Positions 23,123-33,795 are shown, counted from the first letter of the stretch. The stretch is DNA of 38,501 bases from Candidatus Mailhella excrementigallinarum (GCA_944324075.1 CALUUZ010000030.1:1-38501); one strand, 5' to 3'. Made by a program: numbers and translations. Notes: generated by a model not told the origin, from the letters alone.

Positions 23123-23178
23123 GAAAAACCCGCCGGGGGGAATGGCCCCGGCCACCATGGCAGGGAACCGGGCGGGTT
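23123..23178 (-). terminator. Terminator after the class A penicillin-binding protein
   Basis: AACCCGCC (23127-23134) pairs with GGCGGGTT (23171-23178) with further GC pairing inside. On the minus strand the stem is followed by five T. It lies about 36 bases after the stop of the gene at 23214. Confidence 0.75.
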
Positions 23179-23213
23179 AAAGAGAAAGGAACGGAGCCCC
23201 TCCCTCTTTGTTT

Positions 23214-25754
23214 TCAGAAGAGTTCCTTCAGCAGGTCTTCTCCCTGCTGGAGGGCCGGCTTGGGGCCACCCTTGGGGGCGACGGTCGTACCGGTGTCGGG
23301 AGCAGTGCCGGCCATGAACGGCAGGGTAATGCCTTCCACATTGAAGGTCACAATGCCGGGGGGCATGGTGAAATCATCCGGCGGATATGCCTCCAGAGCC
23401 TTTTTCGCATAGTAGACGTAAATGGGAAGCGCCGCGCCGGTGCCGGTTTCACCGCGTCCCATGGGCTGCACCTGATCATAGCCGATGTAGGTTCCGGTGA
23501 CCAGATGCGGAGTGACGGCAAGGAACCACGCATCGGTTTCCCCGTTGGTGGTTCCGGTTTTCGCGCCCAGAGGACGCTTGAAGACATTGGCCCTGCTCGC
23601 CGTGCCGTACTGCACCACGCCCTTGAGCAGACAGGCCATGATATAGGCATTCTGCGGAGAGATTGCCTGCACATATTCCGGTTGCGTCTCGTAGATGGTA
23701 TTGCCCCATGAACCCTGGATGCTCTGGATCAGGCGGGGTTTGACAAGCCTGCCTCCGTTGGCGAAGGCGGTGTACGCGCGAGTCATGGCCAGCGGGGTGA
23801 CCTCTCCCGCGCCGAGGCTCAGGGCAAGCACGGGAGGAAGGGAGTCGGGAAGTCCCAGAGCCAGTGCCCGATCCAGCATGGCCTGTACGCCGATGCTCTG
23901 CGCCACGCGGATGGAGCAGAGATTCCGCGAGCGGGCCAGCGCCCGGTTGAGGCGCATGGGACCTTCAAAACCGCCTTCAAAATTGCGCGGCCGCCAGGGT
24001 TCGTTGCTCATTTCATTGATCAGCAGGATAGGCGCATCCAGAATAATCGAACCGGCAGTGAAACCATGATCCAGCGCGGCAGAGTACAGGATGGGCTTGA
24101 ATGAGGAACCGGGCTGACGCATGGCCTGCGTGGCGCGGTTGAACTGACTGCCCTCGTAGCCGAAAGAGTAGCCTCCTACCATGGCGACCACATCGCCTGT
24201 TTCCGGTTCAATGGAAACCATGGCTCCCTGAATGTCGGGGTACTGCTGAAGTTTGAGCGGAATGACCGTGTCCGTGGTGACCGCCCCCAGAGAGAACGCC
24301 TTTTTGCCCTTGACCGGGGCGGGGGCGGCCAGGGAAACCCATACCACGTCGCCCGGCTCCAGTACCTTGCGCGCGTCGCTGACGACCACGGCTGTCACGC
24401 TGCCTGCAGCGTACTTGTTCGGTTTGCGGGCCCAGCCCATGTCACGCAGCGAGATGACCCCCCTGTAACCCGAACCGAGGGAAAGCTCCGCGCTTTTCTG
24501 CGTAACCGTATTCACCAGAGCCTTGACCCATGCATCGTTTTCCAGCTTGGCGGGCATGAATTCCTGTTTGGCAAGGAAGGCTTCGAACTGCGGCGGCGTC
24601 AGCTTTTCGATGGGACCGCGCCAGCCATGACGCTTGGTGGCATCTTCCAGCCCATGACGCAGGGCTTCGTCCGCGGCCATCTGCTGGACCGGATCCATGC
24701 TGGTGTGCACGGTAAGACCCATCTCATACACGACATCTTCGCCGTACAGTCCGAAATCAAAACCATAAAGGCGGGAATTTTCCTCATTGAAAAGCTCAAT
24801 GAGTTCCCGCCGCACTTCCTCAAGATACCAGCCGCCCTCCCGGCCCATGCCCGAAGGCATGCTCTTGTATTCCAGTTGTTCGTAAATGGCCCTGTCATAC
24901 TGGCCGTCGTCGATCCAGCCCAGATCGCGCATGCGGCGGAGCACCTGCTTCTGGCGGGCCTGCGCGGCCTCGGGATGGCGGTAGGGGTTATAGGTGGAGG
25001 GAGCCTGCGGCAGAGCGGCCAGCAGGGCGGATTCGGCCAGAGTCAGGTCTTTGGCGTGCTTGGCAAAATAGGTTCGGGCTGCCGCTTCGACTCCGTAGGA
25101 ATTGTTGCCGAGAAAAATCTGGTTGAGATACAGGGTCAGGATTTCATCCTTGCTCAGCTGCTTTTCCAGACGATAGGCGAGGATGATTTCCTTGATTTTG
25201 CGCTCGTAGCTCTTTTCCGGCGTGAGCATGAGGCGTTTGACAACCTGCTGGGTGATGGTGCTGCCGCCGCTCGTTTTTTCTCCGGATTTCAGATTGGTGA
25301 GCATGGCCCGTACTATAGCCTTGAGATCCACGCCGGGGTGCTTGTAGAACTCGTCATCCTCAATGGCAAGAAAGGCCTTGGGCAGCCAGGGCGACATTTC
25401 TTCCTGCGTTACGAGAAAGCGTCGTTCCCGATAGAACTGGCCGATCAGACTTCCATCCCGGGCAAGAACATTGGTGACGAGCGGCGGGCGGTAGTCCGCG
25501 ATTTTGCTGAAACTCGGCAGGTCATTGCTGGCCCACAGGTAGACGGCTCCCACAGCTCCGCACCCGAACAGTCCGCCCATCAGGGATGCGCACAGCAGAA
25601 AGCGCAGAACACGGCGTTTTTTGCGGGGGCGGGAGGAACCGGAAGGCTGAGGCCCTTCCGTCTGCTGCCCGGCGGAGCCGGATGGGGCTTCCGTGCCCGG
25701 CAAATCCAAAGTGAGCCTGTCAAGCTGGTCGTGATGCTGTTCTTTGTCTTGCAT
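23214..25754 (-). CDS. mrcA: Class A penicillin-binding protein 1A
   Basis: An 846-residue bifunctional wall enzyme: a cytoplasmic basic N terminus, one membrane helix (about 50-75), a family 51 glycosyltransferase with catalytic Glu132 in IEDDEFYKHPGVD and GGSTITQQV, then a transpeptidase with SSFK (Ser550, Lys553), SRN and KTG (Lys732). It polymerises and cross-links peptidoglycan in the periplasm. ATG 25754 has only a weak ribosome site, but the N terminus is typical. PBP1A-type rather than PBP1B-type by domain order and OB-like insertion between the two domains. Confidence 0.94.
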   Translation of the reverse strand: MQDKEQHHDQLDRLTLDLPGTEAPSGSAGQQTEGPQPSGSSRPRKKRRVLRFLLCASLMGGLFGCGAVGAVYLWASNDLPSFSKIADYRPPLVTNVLARDGSLIGQFYRERRFLVTQEEMSPWLPKAFLAIEDDEFYKHPGVDLKAIVRAMLTNLKSGEKTSGGSTITQQVVKRLMLTPEKSYERKIKEIILAYRLEKQLSKDEILTLYLNQIFLGNNSYGVEAAARTYFAKHAKDLTLAESALLAALPQAPSTYNPYRHPEAAQARQKQVLRRMRDLGWIDDGQYDRAIYEQLEYKSMPSGMGREGGWYLEEVRRELIELFNEENSRLYGFDFGLYGEDVVYEMGLTVHTSMDPVQQMAADEALRHGLEDATKRHGWRGPIEKLTPPQFEAFLAKQEFMPAKLENDAWVKALVNTVTQKSAELSLGSGYRGVISLRDMGWARKPNKYAAGSVTAVVVSDARKVLEPGDVVWVSLAAPAPVKGKKAFSLGAVTTDTVIPLKLQQYPDIQGAMVSIEPETGDVVAMVGGYSFGYEGSQFNRATQAMRQPGSSFKPILYSAALDHGFTAGSIILDAPILLINEMSNEPWRPRNFEGGFEGPMRLNRALARSRNLCSIRVAQSIGVQAMLDRALALGLPDSLPPVLALSLGAGEVTPLAMTRAYTAFANGGRLVKPRLIQSIQGSWGNTIYETQPEYVQAISPQNAYIMACLLKGVVQYGTASRANVFKRPLGAKTGTTNGETDAWFLAVTPHLVTGTYIGYDQVQPMGRGETGTGAALPIYVYYAKKALEAYPPDDFTMPPGIVTFNVEGITLPFMAGTAPDTGTTVAPKGGPKPALQQGEDLLKELF

Positions 25755-25870
25755 GGTATGTCAGAGGCCGCAACGGCCGTTTGCGCTCTTTCCGGAGCGG
25801 AGGTTCACAGTTTTTGAAACCGGCCGCATGGCAGGGACGCCGCATCTGCCGGGATGAGGATACGGAAACG

Positions 25871-25897
25871 AAAAAGGCCGCGCGGAGGAGAGCGCGG
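25871..25897 (-). terminator. Terminator after gatB
   Basis: CCGCGC (25878-25883) pairs with GCGCGG (25892-25897); on the minus strand it is followed by GGCC and five T. It lies about 40 bases after the gatB stop. Confidence 0.75.
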
Positions 25898-25935
25898 AAG
25901 TGCCCGCCGGACTGCGGAACGCCGTATTCACGACG

Positions 25936-27369
25936 TCAACTGCCCAGCAGGCGGGCCAGAATTTCATTGACTACGGCGGGGTTGGCCTTGCCGCGCATTT
26001 CGCGCATCACCTGACCGACAAAAAAGCTTATCAGTTTGGTCTTGCCTCCCCTGTAGGCTTCCGCTTCAGCGGGATTGGCTTCCACCACCTTTCTGACCGC
26101 CGCCTCGATTGCGCCGCTGTCCGATACCTGGGCAAGCCCGTGGGTTTTGACATAGTCTTCGGGCATAACGCCGCCCCGCATGAGTTCAGGGAAGATTTCT
26201 GCTCCGATCTTGGCGCTGATCAGTCCGGAATCGATGATCCTTGCCAGTTCGGCCAGCGCCTCGGGCGAAAGTTTCAGCCCTGCGCTGTCCAGCCCCTGTT
26301 CGTTGATCTGCCGGAGCAGAGGGCCAAGCATGAGATTGGCTATCTTGCGGGATTCAGGGTAGAGGCGGACCGCGTTTTCAAACAGCGCCGCAAGATGCGG
26401 ATCGGCGGCAAGCAGGACGGCGTCGGCTTCCGGGAGCTTCCACTCTTTCATGAAACGGGCCAGACGCGCCTGGGGCAGTTCAGGCTGCGTTTCTTTCCAG
26501 CCGGCGAGTTCCTCCTCGCTGATATCCACAGGCACCAGGTCCGGATCGGGAAAATAGCGGTAGTCCTGCGCATCTTCCTTGCCGCGCATGGCCAGAGTGA
26601 TGTTCCGGGCGGCATCGTACAGGCGGGTTTCCTGCACCACCTTTTCTCCGTCTTCCAGCAGATCGCTCTGGCGCGAAATCTCGTATTCTATGGCCTTCTG
26701 CACATGGCGGAACGAATTGAGATTCTTCAGCTCGGTACGCGTGCCCAGCGTCCTGCTGCCGCGGGGCCGTATGGACACATTGGCGTCGCAGCGGAAACTG
26801 CCTTCCTCCATGTTGCCGTTGCTGATGCCGAGGCTCACCACCATGGCGTGCAGAGCCTTCAGGTAAGCTACGGCTTCCTCGGCGCTGGACATGTCCGGGT
26901 CACTCACGATTTCAATCAGCGGCGTCCCCGCCCGGTTAAGATCCACAAGGCTGATGCGTTCGCCCTGAGGATGAATGTTCTTGCCCGCGTCGTCTTCCAT
27001 GTGGATGCGGGTAATCCCGATCCGCTTGCTTTTTCCGGCCACGGAGATGTCCAGCCGGCCGTGTTCGCACAGAGGCTCCTCAAACTGGGAGATCTGATAA
27101 TCCTTGGGCATGTCGGGGTAGAAATAGTTTTTGCGGGCGAAACGGGAGTGGCGGTTAATCTCCGCGTCGACGGCCAGCGCCATGCGGGCGGCATATTCCA
27201 CCGCCTTGCGGTTCAGCGAGGGCAGCACGCCCGGCATGCCGGCGCATATTTCACAGACGTTGGTGTTGGGCGCGTCGCCGAAAGAGTTGGGGCAGGAGCA
27301 GAACAGCTTGCTTTTGGTGGCGAGATGCACATGAACCTCAAGCCCGATGACGGCTTCATAATCCGACAT
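25936..27369 (-). CDS. gatB: Aspartyl/glutamyl-tRNA amidotransferase subunit B
   Basis: A 477-residue GatB, the kinase/transamidase subunit of the GatCAB complex that converts Glu-tRNA(Gln) or Asp-tRNA(Asn) into the amide form. It opens with [23 protein letters not shown] and has the zinc cysteines CSCPN and CEIC, then the [14 protein letters not shown] and ADP-binding [10 protein letters not shown] blocks, and ends with the YqeY-like tail [15 protein letters not shown] 27369 has CGGAG upstream. gatA and gatC are not adjacent, so the subunits are scattered, as in many bacteria. Confidence 0.97.
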   Translation of the reverse strand: MSDYEAVIGLEVHVHLATKSKLFCSCPNSFGDAPNTNVCEICAGMPGVLPSLNRKAVEYAARMALAVDAEINRHSRFARKNYFYPDMPKDYQISQFEEPLCEHGRLDISVAGKSKRIGITRIHMEDDAGKNIHPQGERISLVDLNRAGTPLIEIVSDPDMSSAEEAVAYLKALHAMVVSLGISNGNMEEGSFRCDANVSIRPRGSRTLGTRTELKNLNSFRHVQKAIEYEISRQSDLLEDGEKVVQETRLYDAARNITLAMRGKEDAQDYRYFPDPDLVPVDISEEELAGWKETQPELPQARLARFMKEWKLPEADAVLLAADPHLAALFENAVRLYPESRKIANLMLGPLLRQINEQGLDSAGLKLSPEALAELARIIDSGLISAKIGAEIFPELMRGGVMPEDYVKTHGLAQVSDSGAIEAAVRKVVEANPAEAEAYRGGKTKLISFFVGQVMREMRGKANPAVVNEILARLLGS

Positions 27370-27447
27370 GAAATACTCCGGAAAGGCGGCATGCCCGCGG
27401 GGTCTGCCGCGAATTGCGGCGCAAGGCCGTGATGGCGCGAAAAGAGG

Positions 27448-27476
27448 AAAATAGCATGATTTGAATCAGGGCTCAA
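27448..27476 (-). promoter_or_regulatory. Possible promoter of gatB
   Basis: On the minus strand TTGAGC (27476-27471), a 17-base spacer and TATTTT (27453-27448), about 80 bases before the gatB start. Only moderate agreement with the consensus. Confidence 0.35.
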
Positions 27477-27509
27477 CCCATTGAGGCATGCCGGAACCCC
27501 GCGGTTATG

Positions 27510-28439
27510 TCAGGGCTGCGCCTCGTCAGCATATTCGGGTGGAGCGTAGCTGCCCGGGCCGGGCAGGATGAAGCCGCGCTGTCCCAGACGCCGCAGATAC
27601 CAGCGCGGATCGCGTACGAGCAGAGGCATCTTGTCTGTTTCGCCGCGTATCAGCAGGTCGTCTCCCGGCGCGGCCGGAAGGTGTTCCTGTCCGTCAATGG
27701 TGACGAAAACCTGATCCGCGCTCTGCACGGTTCTGAGGCGGATGCAGGCGGAAGAGGGCAGAACGAGAGGGGGAAAGGCCCCGGCAAAGGGGCAGACCGG
27801 TGTGATCATGACGGCGTTCAGCGAGGGAAACACCAGCGGGCCGCCTGCCGAGGCGGCATATGCCGTGGAGCCGAGGGCTGTGGAAACGATGATGCCGTCA
27901 CAGCGCAGGCGGCTCATGAAAATGTCGTCCACGAACAGATCCAGCGTTACCGCGCGCGCTACGCTGCCGCGCGCGAATACCACATCGTTGACGGCCCATC
28001 CGCTGCCGCCTTGCGCGCCGGATTTCCGGACGAGCGCCCAGTGCAGGGCGTTGTGTCCCTGAATTGAAAATTCGCCGTCCATCAGGGCCTGAAGGTGGGG
28101 TTTCCAGTTTTCCGAGGAAATTTCCGTCAGGAAGCCCACCTTGCCGAAGTTGACGCCCAGCAGGGGAATGGCGCACGGCTGGAGTGCCCGGCCCACACCC
28201 AGCATGGTGCCGTCACCGCCCAGAATCAGGGCCGCGTCCATCCCTCTCGCATGCGCTGCGTCAAAGGGCTGCAGGGGAATACCTCCCTCATCCGGCGGGG
28301 GGGCGGATGCGGCGGAGGGGACAAGACATGAGGAAACTCCCCGTTCCCTCAGCCACGCGGAGATTTCCTCTGCTTCACGCATGGCTTCCGCGTTGTGAGC
28401 CTTGACCACAATAAGGAGAGAACGGGGTATGAACTGCAT
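27510..28439 (-). CDS. nadK: NAD kinase
   Basis: A 309-residue ATP- (or polyphosphate-) dependent NAD kinase that makes NADP. It shows GGDGTML (74-80), the conserved NDVV and GSTAYAASAGGPLV blocks and the PVCPFA region. ATG 28439 gives the expected MQFIPRSLLIVVK opening, but no Shine-Dalgarno sequence precedes it; the frame runs open to 28577 without family-like sequence. The gene may therefore use a leaderless or weak start. Confidence 0.93.
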   Translation of the reverse strand: MQFIPRSLLIVVKAHNAEAMREAEEISAWLRERGVSSCLVPSAASAPPPDEGGIPLQPFDAAHARGMDAALILGGDGTMLGVGRALQPCAIPLLGVNFGKVGFLTEISSENWKPHLQALMDGEFSIQGHNALHWALVRKSGAQGGSGWAVNDVVFARGSVARAVTLDLFVDDIFMSRLRCDGIIVSTALGSTAYAASAGGPLVFPSLNAVMITPVCPFAGAFPPLVLPSSACIRLRTVQSADQVFVTIDGQEHLPAAPGDDLLIRGETDKMPLLVRDPRWYLRRLGQRGFILPGPGSYAPPEYADEAQP

Positions 28440-28993
28440 GAAAGTAAAGTAAACCAGAACGTCGCACAGGGCAACCGGGTCACTGCACCTTCGTATCGGG
28501 TGTTTCTTTCCGCTCCTGAAGGCTGGTCGATATTGCCAGGAACCAGGCTTTGGGCTATCAGTTTCGGAACATTCCATCCGGGTCGGCGGAGCACGGGCGT
28601 TTTTTCGTGAACTGCCGGTGTTGCCGTCCTGAATTTTCCGGACAGTTCCGAAATGGAAGCGGCCTGGAGCATTTCGCTCATGAAATGCGCTGCTTCAGGC
28701 GAGCAGGGCGAGACTGAAGCAGCGACATCGGAGCAGCCGCAATTGACTTGCGGCGTCAGGCTCCGATGGAGGCGTGAAGCCTGCGGGCCGGAACATGGGG
28801 TCCCGGCCGGCAGATATTTTCAATAACAAGACGCTCTTGGGGATGCGCAAGGCGCGCGGGCCGGATACAGGATCTCGAGCCGTTGAAATTTTCAGGCGCC
28901 GGGTCCGCATGAGGCGGCAGTTCGCCGGGGAGCGGCCGAGTGAATCCGGATCGCCCGCTCCATGTCGGGCATGATGGGAAACGGAGGTTCCGG
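28440..28993. other. Interval between divergent nadK and gmhA
   Basis: About 550 bases with no credible gene. It holds a nearly full copy of the dispersed repeat (28664-28838). The part 28440-28660 should contain the nadK promoter but no clear hexamers were found. The part 28840-28990 leads to gmhA and has no obvious promoter either. Confidence 0.55.
28664..28838 (+). repeat. Dispersed intergenic repeat, copy 6 (nearly full)
   Basis: Starts with GGAGCATTTCGCTCATGAAATGCGCT and includes GGCGAGCAGGGCGAGACT, GGAGCAGCCGCAATT, TGCGGCGTCAGGCTCC, GGCGTGAAGCCTGCGGGCC and TTTTCAATAACAAGACGCTC. The CTCATCTCCGC block of copy 5 is missing. Confidence 0.85.
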
Positions 28994-29602
28994 TTGAGCG
29001 CAGCACTGACGGTAATTCGTGAGCATGCGGAAGAAGGGGCGAAACTTCGCCTGTCGTTTTTTGAAAACAATGCGGAGCGTGTTGACGCCGTCGCGCTGGC
29101 CCTTGCCCGCTGTCTTGCAAAAGGCGGAAAGGTGCTGATTTGCGGCAACGGCGGCAGCGCGGCGGATGCCCAGCACATGAGCGGCGAATTTCTCGGGCGC
29201 TTTGTGATGGAGCGCCCCTCCCTGCCGGCGGTGGCGCTTTCCGTGGACAGTTCCACACTTACCGCGGTGGGCAACGACTACGGCTTTGACGACGTGTTTG
29301 CCCGGCAGGTGCAAGGCCTGGGCCGGGCGGGTGACGCGCTGGTGGCGTTTTCCACTTCGGGGAAGAGTTCCAACATTATCCGGGCCCTTGAGGCCGCACG
29401 GAGCGTGGGTATGCTGACGGTGGGACTGACCGGCAGGGGCGGAGGACTCATGCCGCCCCTGTGCGATTATCTGCTGGATGTGCCCTGTCCGAAGACGCCG
29501 CTGATTCAGGAAATTCACGAAGCCTGCCTGCATCTTGTCTGCGGGCTGGTGGATCATTATCTTTTCAGGGAGCCGGCCGCATTGCGCGGCGCGTCAGATT
29601 GA
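28994..29602 (+). CDS. gmhA: Phosphoheptose isomerase (sedoheptulose-7-phosphate isomerase)
   Basis: A 202-residue SIS-domain isomerase making D-glycero-D-manno-heptose-7-phosphate, the first step to the LPS inner-core heptose. Visible are CGNGGSAADAQHMSGEFLGRF, the SVDSSTLTAVGNDYGF block and FSTSGKSSNI, all GmhA hallmarks, and the C-terminal EIHEACLHLVCGLVDHYLF. A TTG at 28994 with GGAGG six bases upstream gives the usual N terminus. A GTG at 28940 is in frame, but adds a tail without family similarity. Confidence 0.93.
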   Translation: MSAALTVIREHAEEGAKLRLSFFENNAERVDAVALALARCLAKGGKVLICGNGGSAADAQHMSGEFLGRFVMERPSLPAVALSVDSSTLTAVGNDYGFDDVFARQVQGLGRAGDALVAFSTSGKSSNIIRALEAARSVGMLTVGLTGRGGGLMPPLCDYLLDVPCPKTPLIQEIHEACLHLVCGLVDHYLFREPAALRGASD

Positions 29603-29728
29603 CGGCGCGACATCCTCCGGCGGAAGATACGGAAATCAGTCCCGGATATGCGCGAAGACGTTCCGGCTGTCTGATTTTCCGATGCTGTCCGAATCTTCCG
29701 GAGCCCCTTCGTCGTGCGGTGGAATAAA

Positions 29729-29786
29729 ACTGCGGACCGGAATACAGGGTTCCGGCCGGCGACATGTGCAATCGCAAAACGCTCCA
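29729..29786 (+). repeat. Dispersed intergenic repeat, copy 7 (right end only)
   Basis: CTGCGGACCGGAATACAGG, GTTCCGGCCGGC and finally GCAATCGCAAAACGCTCC. The repeat ends five bases before the GGGAG ribosome site of the zinc-ribbon gene at 29798. Confidence 0.75.
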
Positions 29787-29797
29787 GGGAGCGAGTT

Positions 29798-30025
29798 ATG
29801 CCTATTTTCGAGTACCATTGCAAAAGCTGCATGCGGGAATTTGAAGAAGTCGTGTTCGATGACAGCCTTCCCGTGTGCCCGTACTGTCATTCCGCCAATA
29901 CAGAAAAGATGATGTCCCGGCCGTGCCGTTGCTGCGCGTCGGGAGGCTCATCCTCAGGAGGCGCATCTTCCGGCGGCGGGTGTGCGGGCTGTTCCGGCGG
30001 GTCCTGCGCCTCGTGCGGGCACTGA
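29798..30025 (+). CDS. FmdB-family zinc-ribbon protein
   Basis: A 75-residue protein with the MPIFEYHCKSC...CPYCHS zinc ribbon (Cys8, Cys11, Cys27, Cys30), typical of the FmdB/YhcN regulatory family. The C-terminal third is a low-complexity Gly/Ser/Cys tail ending in SCASCGH, with extra CxxC-like pairs. Function in this family is not established; a role in regulation or metal handling is suggested. ATG 29798 has GGGAG upstream. Ahead of hemC, same strand, about 116 bases away. Confidence 0.88.
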   Translation: MPIFEYHCKSCMREFEEVVFDDSLPVCPYCHSANTEKMMSRPCRCCASGGSSSGGASSGGGCAGCSGGSCASCGH

Positions 30026-30141
30026 CTCCGGCCGGGCCGCGCTTGCGGAACTCCCGGCGGACAAGCCCGTCAACCGAAAACTTTAAAACACTGCCGTCGT
30101 AAAAGGCTTGGGGATGTCTTCCGGCATCCTGTGGAAAACGC

Positions 30142-31110
30142 ATGAAAAAACTTGTCATAGCAACCAGGGGCAGCGCGCTGGCCCTGTGGCAGGCCAATCA
30201 TATCAAGGCTCTGCTGCAGGAGCGGCATGCCCGGCTGGATGTCGAGCTGCTCGTCCTGAAAACCCGTGGAGACGTCATCCTTGACGTGCCGCTGGCCAAG
30301 GTCGGCGGCAAGGGGTTGTTCGTCAAGGAAATAGAGGAAGCCCTGCTTGAAGGGCGGGCAGATCTGGCCGTGCACAGCATGAAGGACGTGCCCATGGTTC
30401 TGCCGGAAGGGCTGACACTGGGCGTGGTGCCGGAACGGGAAGTCAAGAGCGACCTTTTCCTGTCCGAGCGCTATGATGATCTCGCCGCCCTGCCGCCCGG
30501 CGCAACGCTGGGCACCAGCAGTCTGCGGCGTCAGGCCCAGGTGCTGGCCGCGCGTCCCGACATCAGGGTCGCCCTGCTGCGCGGGAACGTGGAAACCAGG
30601 CTGCGCAAGATGCGGGAAGGGCAGTATGACGCGATTATCCTCGCCTGCGCCGGGGTGAAGCGTCTTGGGCTTTCCGCTTCGCGGGAGCATGTGCTGGCCG
30701 CGCCCGGATTTCTGCCCGCTGTGGGGCAGGGGGCGCTGGGTGTGGAAATGCGCTCCGATCGTGAAGACCTGCGTGAGCTGACCGCCTTTCTTGAACATGC
30801 GCCCACGCGTCTCTGTGTGGAGGCGGAACGCGGCTTTCTCGCCGGTCTGGACGGCGGATGCCAAGTGCCCATAGCTGCCGACGCCGAACTGAAAAACGGA
30901 GAAATCCTGCTGGAGGGGCTGGTGGCGGAGCCGGACGGCAGCCGGGTGCTGCGCCGGAGCGTCCGCGGTGATGTGGGAGAAAGCGCAGAATCCGGCGCCG
31001 AGAGGGCGCGGAAACTGGGTGAAGGTCTGGCCCGCGAGCTGCTGGAAGCCGGTGCGCGCGGGATACTTGAGCGCCTGTACGCGGAAGAGAAGGCGGAGGG
31101 TCATTCATGA
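30142..31110 (+). CDS. hemC: Porphobilinogen deaminase (hydroxymethylbilane synthase)
   Basis: A 322-residue enzyme that joins four porphobilinogens into hydroxymethylbilane, feeding sirohaem and haem. It begins [17 protein letters not shown] and has [18 protein letters not shown] and the cofactor cysteine Cys240 in LDGGCQVPI. Sirohaem is the cofactor of dissimilatory sulfite reductase, so hemC is central to energy metabolism here. The stop overlaps the next gene in ATGA, meaning coupled translation with a Lon-like protease. Confidence 0.96.
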   Translation: MKKLVIATRGSALALWQANHIKALLQERHARLDVELLVLKTRGDVILDVPLAKVGGKGLFVKEIEEALLEGRADLAVHSMKDVPMVLPEGLTLGVVPEREVKSDLFLSERYDDLAALPPGATLGTSSLRRQAQVLAARPDIRVALLRGNVETRLRKMREGQYDAIILACAGVKRLGLSASREHVLAAPGFLPAVGQGALGVEMRSDREDLRELTAFLEHAPTRLCVEAERGFLAGLDGGCQVPIAADAELKNGEILLEGLVAEPDGSRVLRRSVRGDVGESAESGAERARKLGEGLARELLEAGARGILERLYAEEKAEGHS

Positions 31111-33584
31111 GCAGCCGCCGCGTCACTCCGCTGCCCGCGGAAAGCCTGCGCCCCCGCTGGCCCGAGGAGCGCATCCCCTGGGCGGACAGCGACGCCGCTC
31201 CCCGCGGGGGCAGGCTGCGTCCGGCCCAGCCCCGGGCACTGCGGGCTCTGGAGCTGGCCCTGAAAATCAAGACGGCGGGATATAACGTCTACCTTGCCGG
31301 GGAGGCGGATCTGGGCCGCACCTACATGCTGCGTGATTTCCTTGTTCCGCGCGCCCGCAGGGAGGCCACGCCGCCCGATCTGCTGTACGTCAATAATTTC
31401 GAGGACGAGGATCGTCCGCTGCTGCTGCGTCTGCCCGCCGGGCAGGGCAGGCAGCTCAAGTCGGCCATGTCCCGTGCCCTTCAGGTTGTCCGCAAGGAAC
31501 TTCCCGGACGTTTCGAGGCCGATTCCTATGTGAAGAAGCGCGGTGAGCTGCTGGACAGCTTCCAGACGTCCCGCGCCCGTCTGCTCAAGGAAATGGACAG
31601 CATGGCGGGAGGGCAGGGCTTCAACCTTGATGTGGACGAGCAGGGCAGCCTGACGCTGTATCCTCTGGTGGAGGGCAGGCGTCTCAGCGAGGAGGAGTTC
31701 GACAAGCTGGATCGCGGTCTGCGCCAGAAGCTCAAGCGCAAGGGGGATGTGCTGCTCCAGACCATGACCGGCCTGGTGCGCAAGCTCTCCCAGGCGGAGC
31801 GCGATTTTCGTTTCCACGAGCGCGATCTGGATCGGGAAGTTGTGGATGCCGTGCTGTCCCGCGTGTTTGACCCCGTGGCCGAGCGGGCATGCCGCAATGC
31901 GGCGGGAGGAGCCGGAGAGGCGGGAGCCTGCGGCGGAGATGCCGCGGCGGCGCTGCGCGGGTTCTTTGACAAGGTGCGGGCCGACATCCTGGAGAATCTG
32001 GACATGTTCCTGCCGCGGGAAGGGCAGGGTGGAGCGCCTCTGCCGCCGGAACCCGCCCTTGCGCCTCCTCCCGAACCGGACTTCGGCCGCTATGATATCA
32101 ATCTGTTTGTGGACAACAGCGGCACAAAGGGCGCGCCTCTCATCGTGGACGATCATCCGACCTTCACCAACCTGCTGGGCTGTGTGGAGAGGGAATCCGA
32201 AATGGGCGCGCTGATCACGGATTTTACCCTGATTAAGGCGGGTTCCCTGCATCGGGCAAACGGCGGCTATCTTGTGCTGCATATCGCGGACGTGCTCCAG
32301 CACCACGGCGCATGGGAAGGGCTTGTCCGCGCCCTGCGCTCCGGTCTGGCGCGCATCGAGGATGCGGGCGACATGCCGGACGGCGCGCGGACCAAGGGTA
32401 TAGAGCCCGAGGCCCTGCCCCTTGATCTCAAGGTGGTGCTGGTCGGGCCGGACGATCTGTATGAAAGCCTGCTGGACAATGACGACCGTTTCGCCAAGCT
32501 GTTCAAGATCAAGGCGCAGATGACCGGGGAAACCCGCCGTTCCGCACCCGAAGTGCGGGCATGGCTGCGCGGCCTCGTCCGCATCATTGATGAGGCGGAG
32601 CTGCTGCCCTTCAGCCGGGATGCCCTTGCCGGGCTGGTGGATTACGCCTCTCTGCTGTGCGAGGATCAGCGCAAGATTTCTCTCAAGTTTCCGCTGCTGC
32701 GCGAGGCCATGATCGAAGCCTCGGCCGTGGCGGCCATGAACGGAGCTCCGAAGGTGGATCGCTCCAGCCTCGCTGAAGCCCTCAAGGGCCGCCTGTATCG
32801 GGTGAATCTGGTGGAAGAGCTGTTTATGGAGGAATATGACCGCGATCTGATCAAAATCCGTACGGACGGGGTGGAAGTCGGGCGCGTCAACGGCCTCTCC
32901 GTGACATGGAACGGCGATTTCGAGTTCGGTCTGCCGCACCAGATTTCCTGCACGGTGGGTGTGGGACATGGCGGCGTTATCGACCTGGAGCGCGAGGCGG
33001 AACTTGGCGGTCCCATCCATACCAAGGCCATGATGATCCTCAAGAGCTATCTGCTTGATCAGTTTGCGCACAACAAGCCTCTGGTGCTTGCGGGCAGCCT
33101 GTACTTTGAGCAGAGCTATTCGGGCATTGAGGGCGATTCCGCCTCCGGGGCGGAACTGGCTGCGCTGCTGTCGGCCATTTCCGGCGTGCCCGTGCGGCGC
33201 TCGCTGGCCTTCACCGGGGCCGTGAACCACTCCGGCGACATCCTTGCCGTGGGAGGAGTCAACCGCAAGATTGAAGGCTTTTTCGCGCTGTGCGCGCGGA
33301 GGGGGCTGAGCGGAGAACAGGGCGTGATTATTCCCCGTGACAATGTGGAACATCTCATGCTCGACGAACGTGTGGTCGATGCCGTGCGCGCGGGTACTTT
33401 CTTCATTTATCCTGTTTCGCACATCAGCGAGGCTCTGGAACTGCTGACCGGCATGAATGCCGGACGCCGCCGCAAGGACGGTTCCTTCACAAGAGGGAGT
33501 CTGTTCCGCCTGGTGGATGAACGTCTGCATGAACTCGGCTGGCAGGCGGAAAATGCTTTCAAGAAGCGGCGCCGGGGGGCCTGA
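31107..33584 (+). CDS. Lon-like protease of the LonH/YcbZ (AAA_32) type
   Basis: An 825-residue protein: N-terminal AAA-like domain and a C-terminal S16 Lon protease domain. The catalytic pair is Ser678 (GDSASG) and Lys721 (GGVNRKIEG), spaced 43 residues as in Lon itself. The Walker A is degenerate: GEADLGRT (65-72) has Arg71 where Lys is needed, so nucleotide hydrolysis is doubtful, as in E. coli YcbZ. A coiled-coil middle section (about 150-260) follows. It overlaps hemC by four bases. Substrate unknown; control of haem-pathway enzymes is only a thought. Confidence 0.9.
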   Translation: MSSRRVTPLPAESLRPRWPEERIPWADSDAAPRGGRLRPAQPRALRALELALKIKTAGYNVYLAGEADLGRTYMLRDFLVPRARREATPPDLLYVNNFEDEDRPLLLRLPAGQGRQLKSAMSRALQVVRKELPGRFEADSYVKKRGELLDSFQTSRARLLKEMDSMAGGQGFNLDVDEQGSLTLYPLVEGRRLSEEEFDKLDRGLRQKLKRKGDVLLQTMTGLVRKLSQAERDFRFHERDLDREVVDAVLSRVFDPVAERACRNAAGGAGEAGACGGDAAAALRGFFDKVRADILENLDMFLPREGQGGAPLPPEPALAPPPEPDFGRYDINLFVDNSGTKGAPLIVDDHPTFTNLLGCVERESEMGALITDFTLIKAGSLHRANGGYLVLHIADVLQHHGAWEGLVRALRSGLARIEDAGDMPDGARTKGIEPEALPLDLKVVLVGPDDLYESLLDNDDRFAKLFKIKAQMTGETRRSAPEVRAWLRGLVRIIDEAELLPFSRDALAGLVDYASLLCEDQRKISLKFPLLREAMIEASAVAAMNGAPKVDRSSLAEALKGRLYRVNLVEELFMEEYDRDLIKIRTDGVEVGRVNGLSVTWNGDFEFGLPHQISCTVGVGHGGVIDLEREAELGGPIHTKAMMILKSYLLDQFAHNKPLVLAGSLYFEQSYSGIEGDSASGAELAALLSAISGVPVRRSLAFTGAVNHSGDILAVGGVNRKIEGFFALCARRGLSGEQGVIIPRDNVEHLMLDERVVDAVRAGTFFIYPVSHISEALELLTGMNAGRRRKDGSFTRGSLFRLVDERLHELGWQAENAFKKRRRGA

Positions 33585-33700
33585 GCCGGAACTTCGTCAA
33601 TCCTTTCCCGCGCGGCGCCGGGGGAAAGCGTTCCTGATTCCGCAGCATCCCCCCAGGGAGAGGCGGTCCGCACGTTCCCTGTCCGATGTCGTCGCAGTTT

Positions 33701-33795
33701 GCCTGCAAGCGCGGCGCTCCGGCGTCGCGTGAAGCCTGCCGCGGACCGGAACATGGGGTTCCGGTCCGCAGATACTTTCAATAGCAGAATGTCCC
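33701..33795 (+). repeat. Dispersed intergenic repeat, copy 8 (right half)
   Basis: GGCGTCGCGTGAAGCCTGC, then CGGACCGGAAC/GTTCCGGTCCG, a perfect 11-bp hairpin, and CTTTCAATAGCAGAATGTCC. It ends directly at the AGGAGG ribosome site of the LOG-family gene. Confidence 0.8.

Noticed and set aside
31101-33530. Long open frame antisense to the Lon-like gene
   Set aside because: High-GC genes often leave the opposite strand open. The plus-strand frame has clear protease motifs and a coupled start; the antisense product has none.
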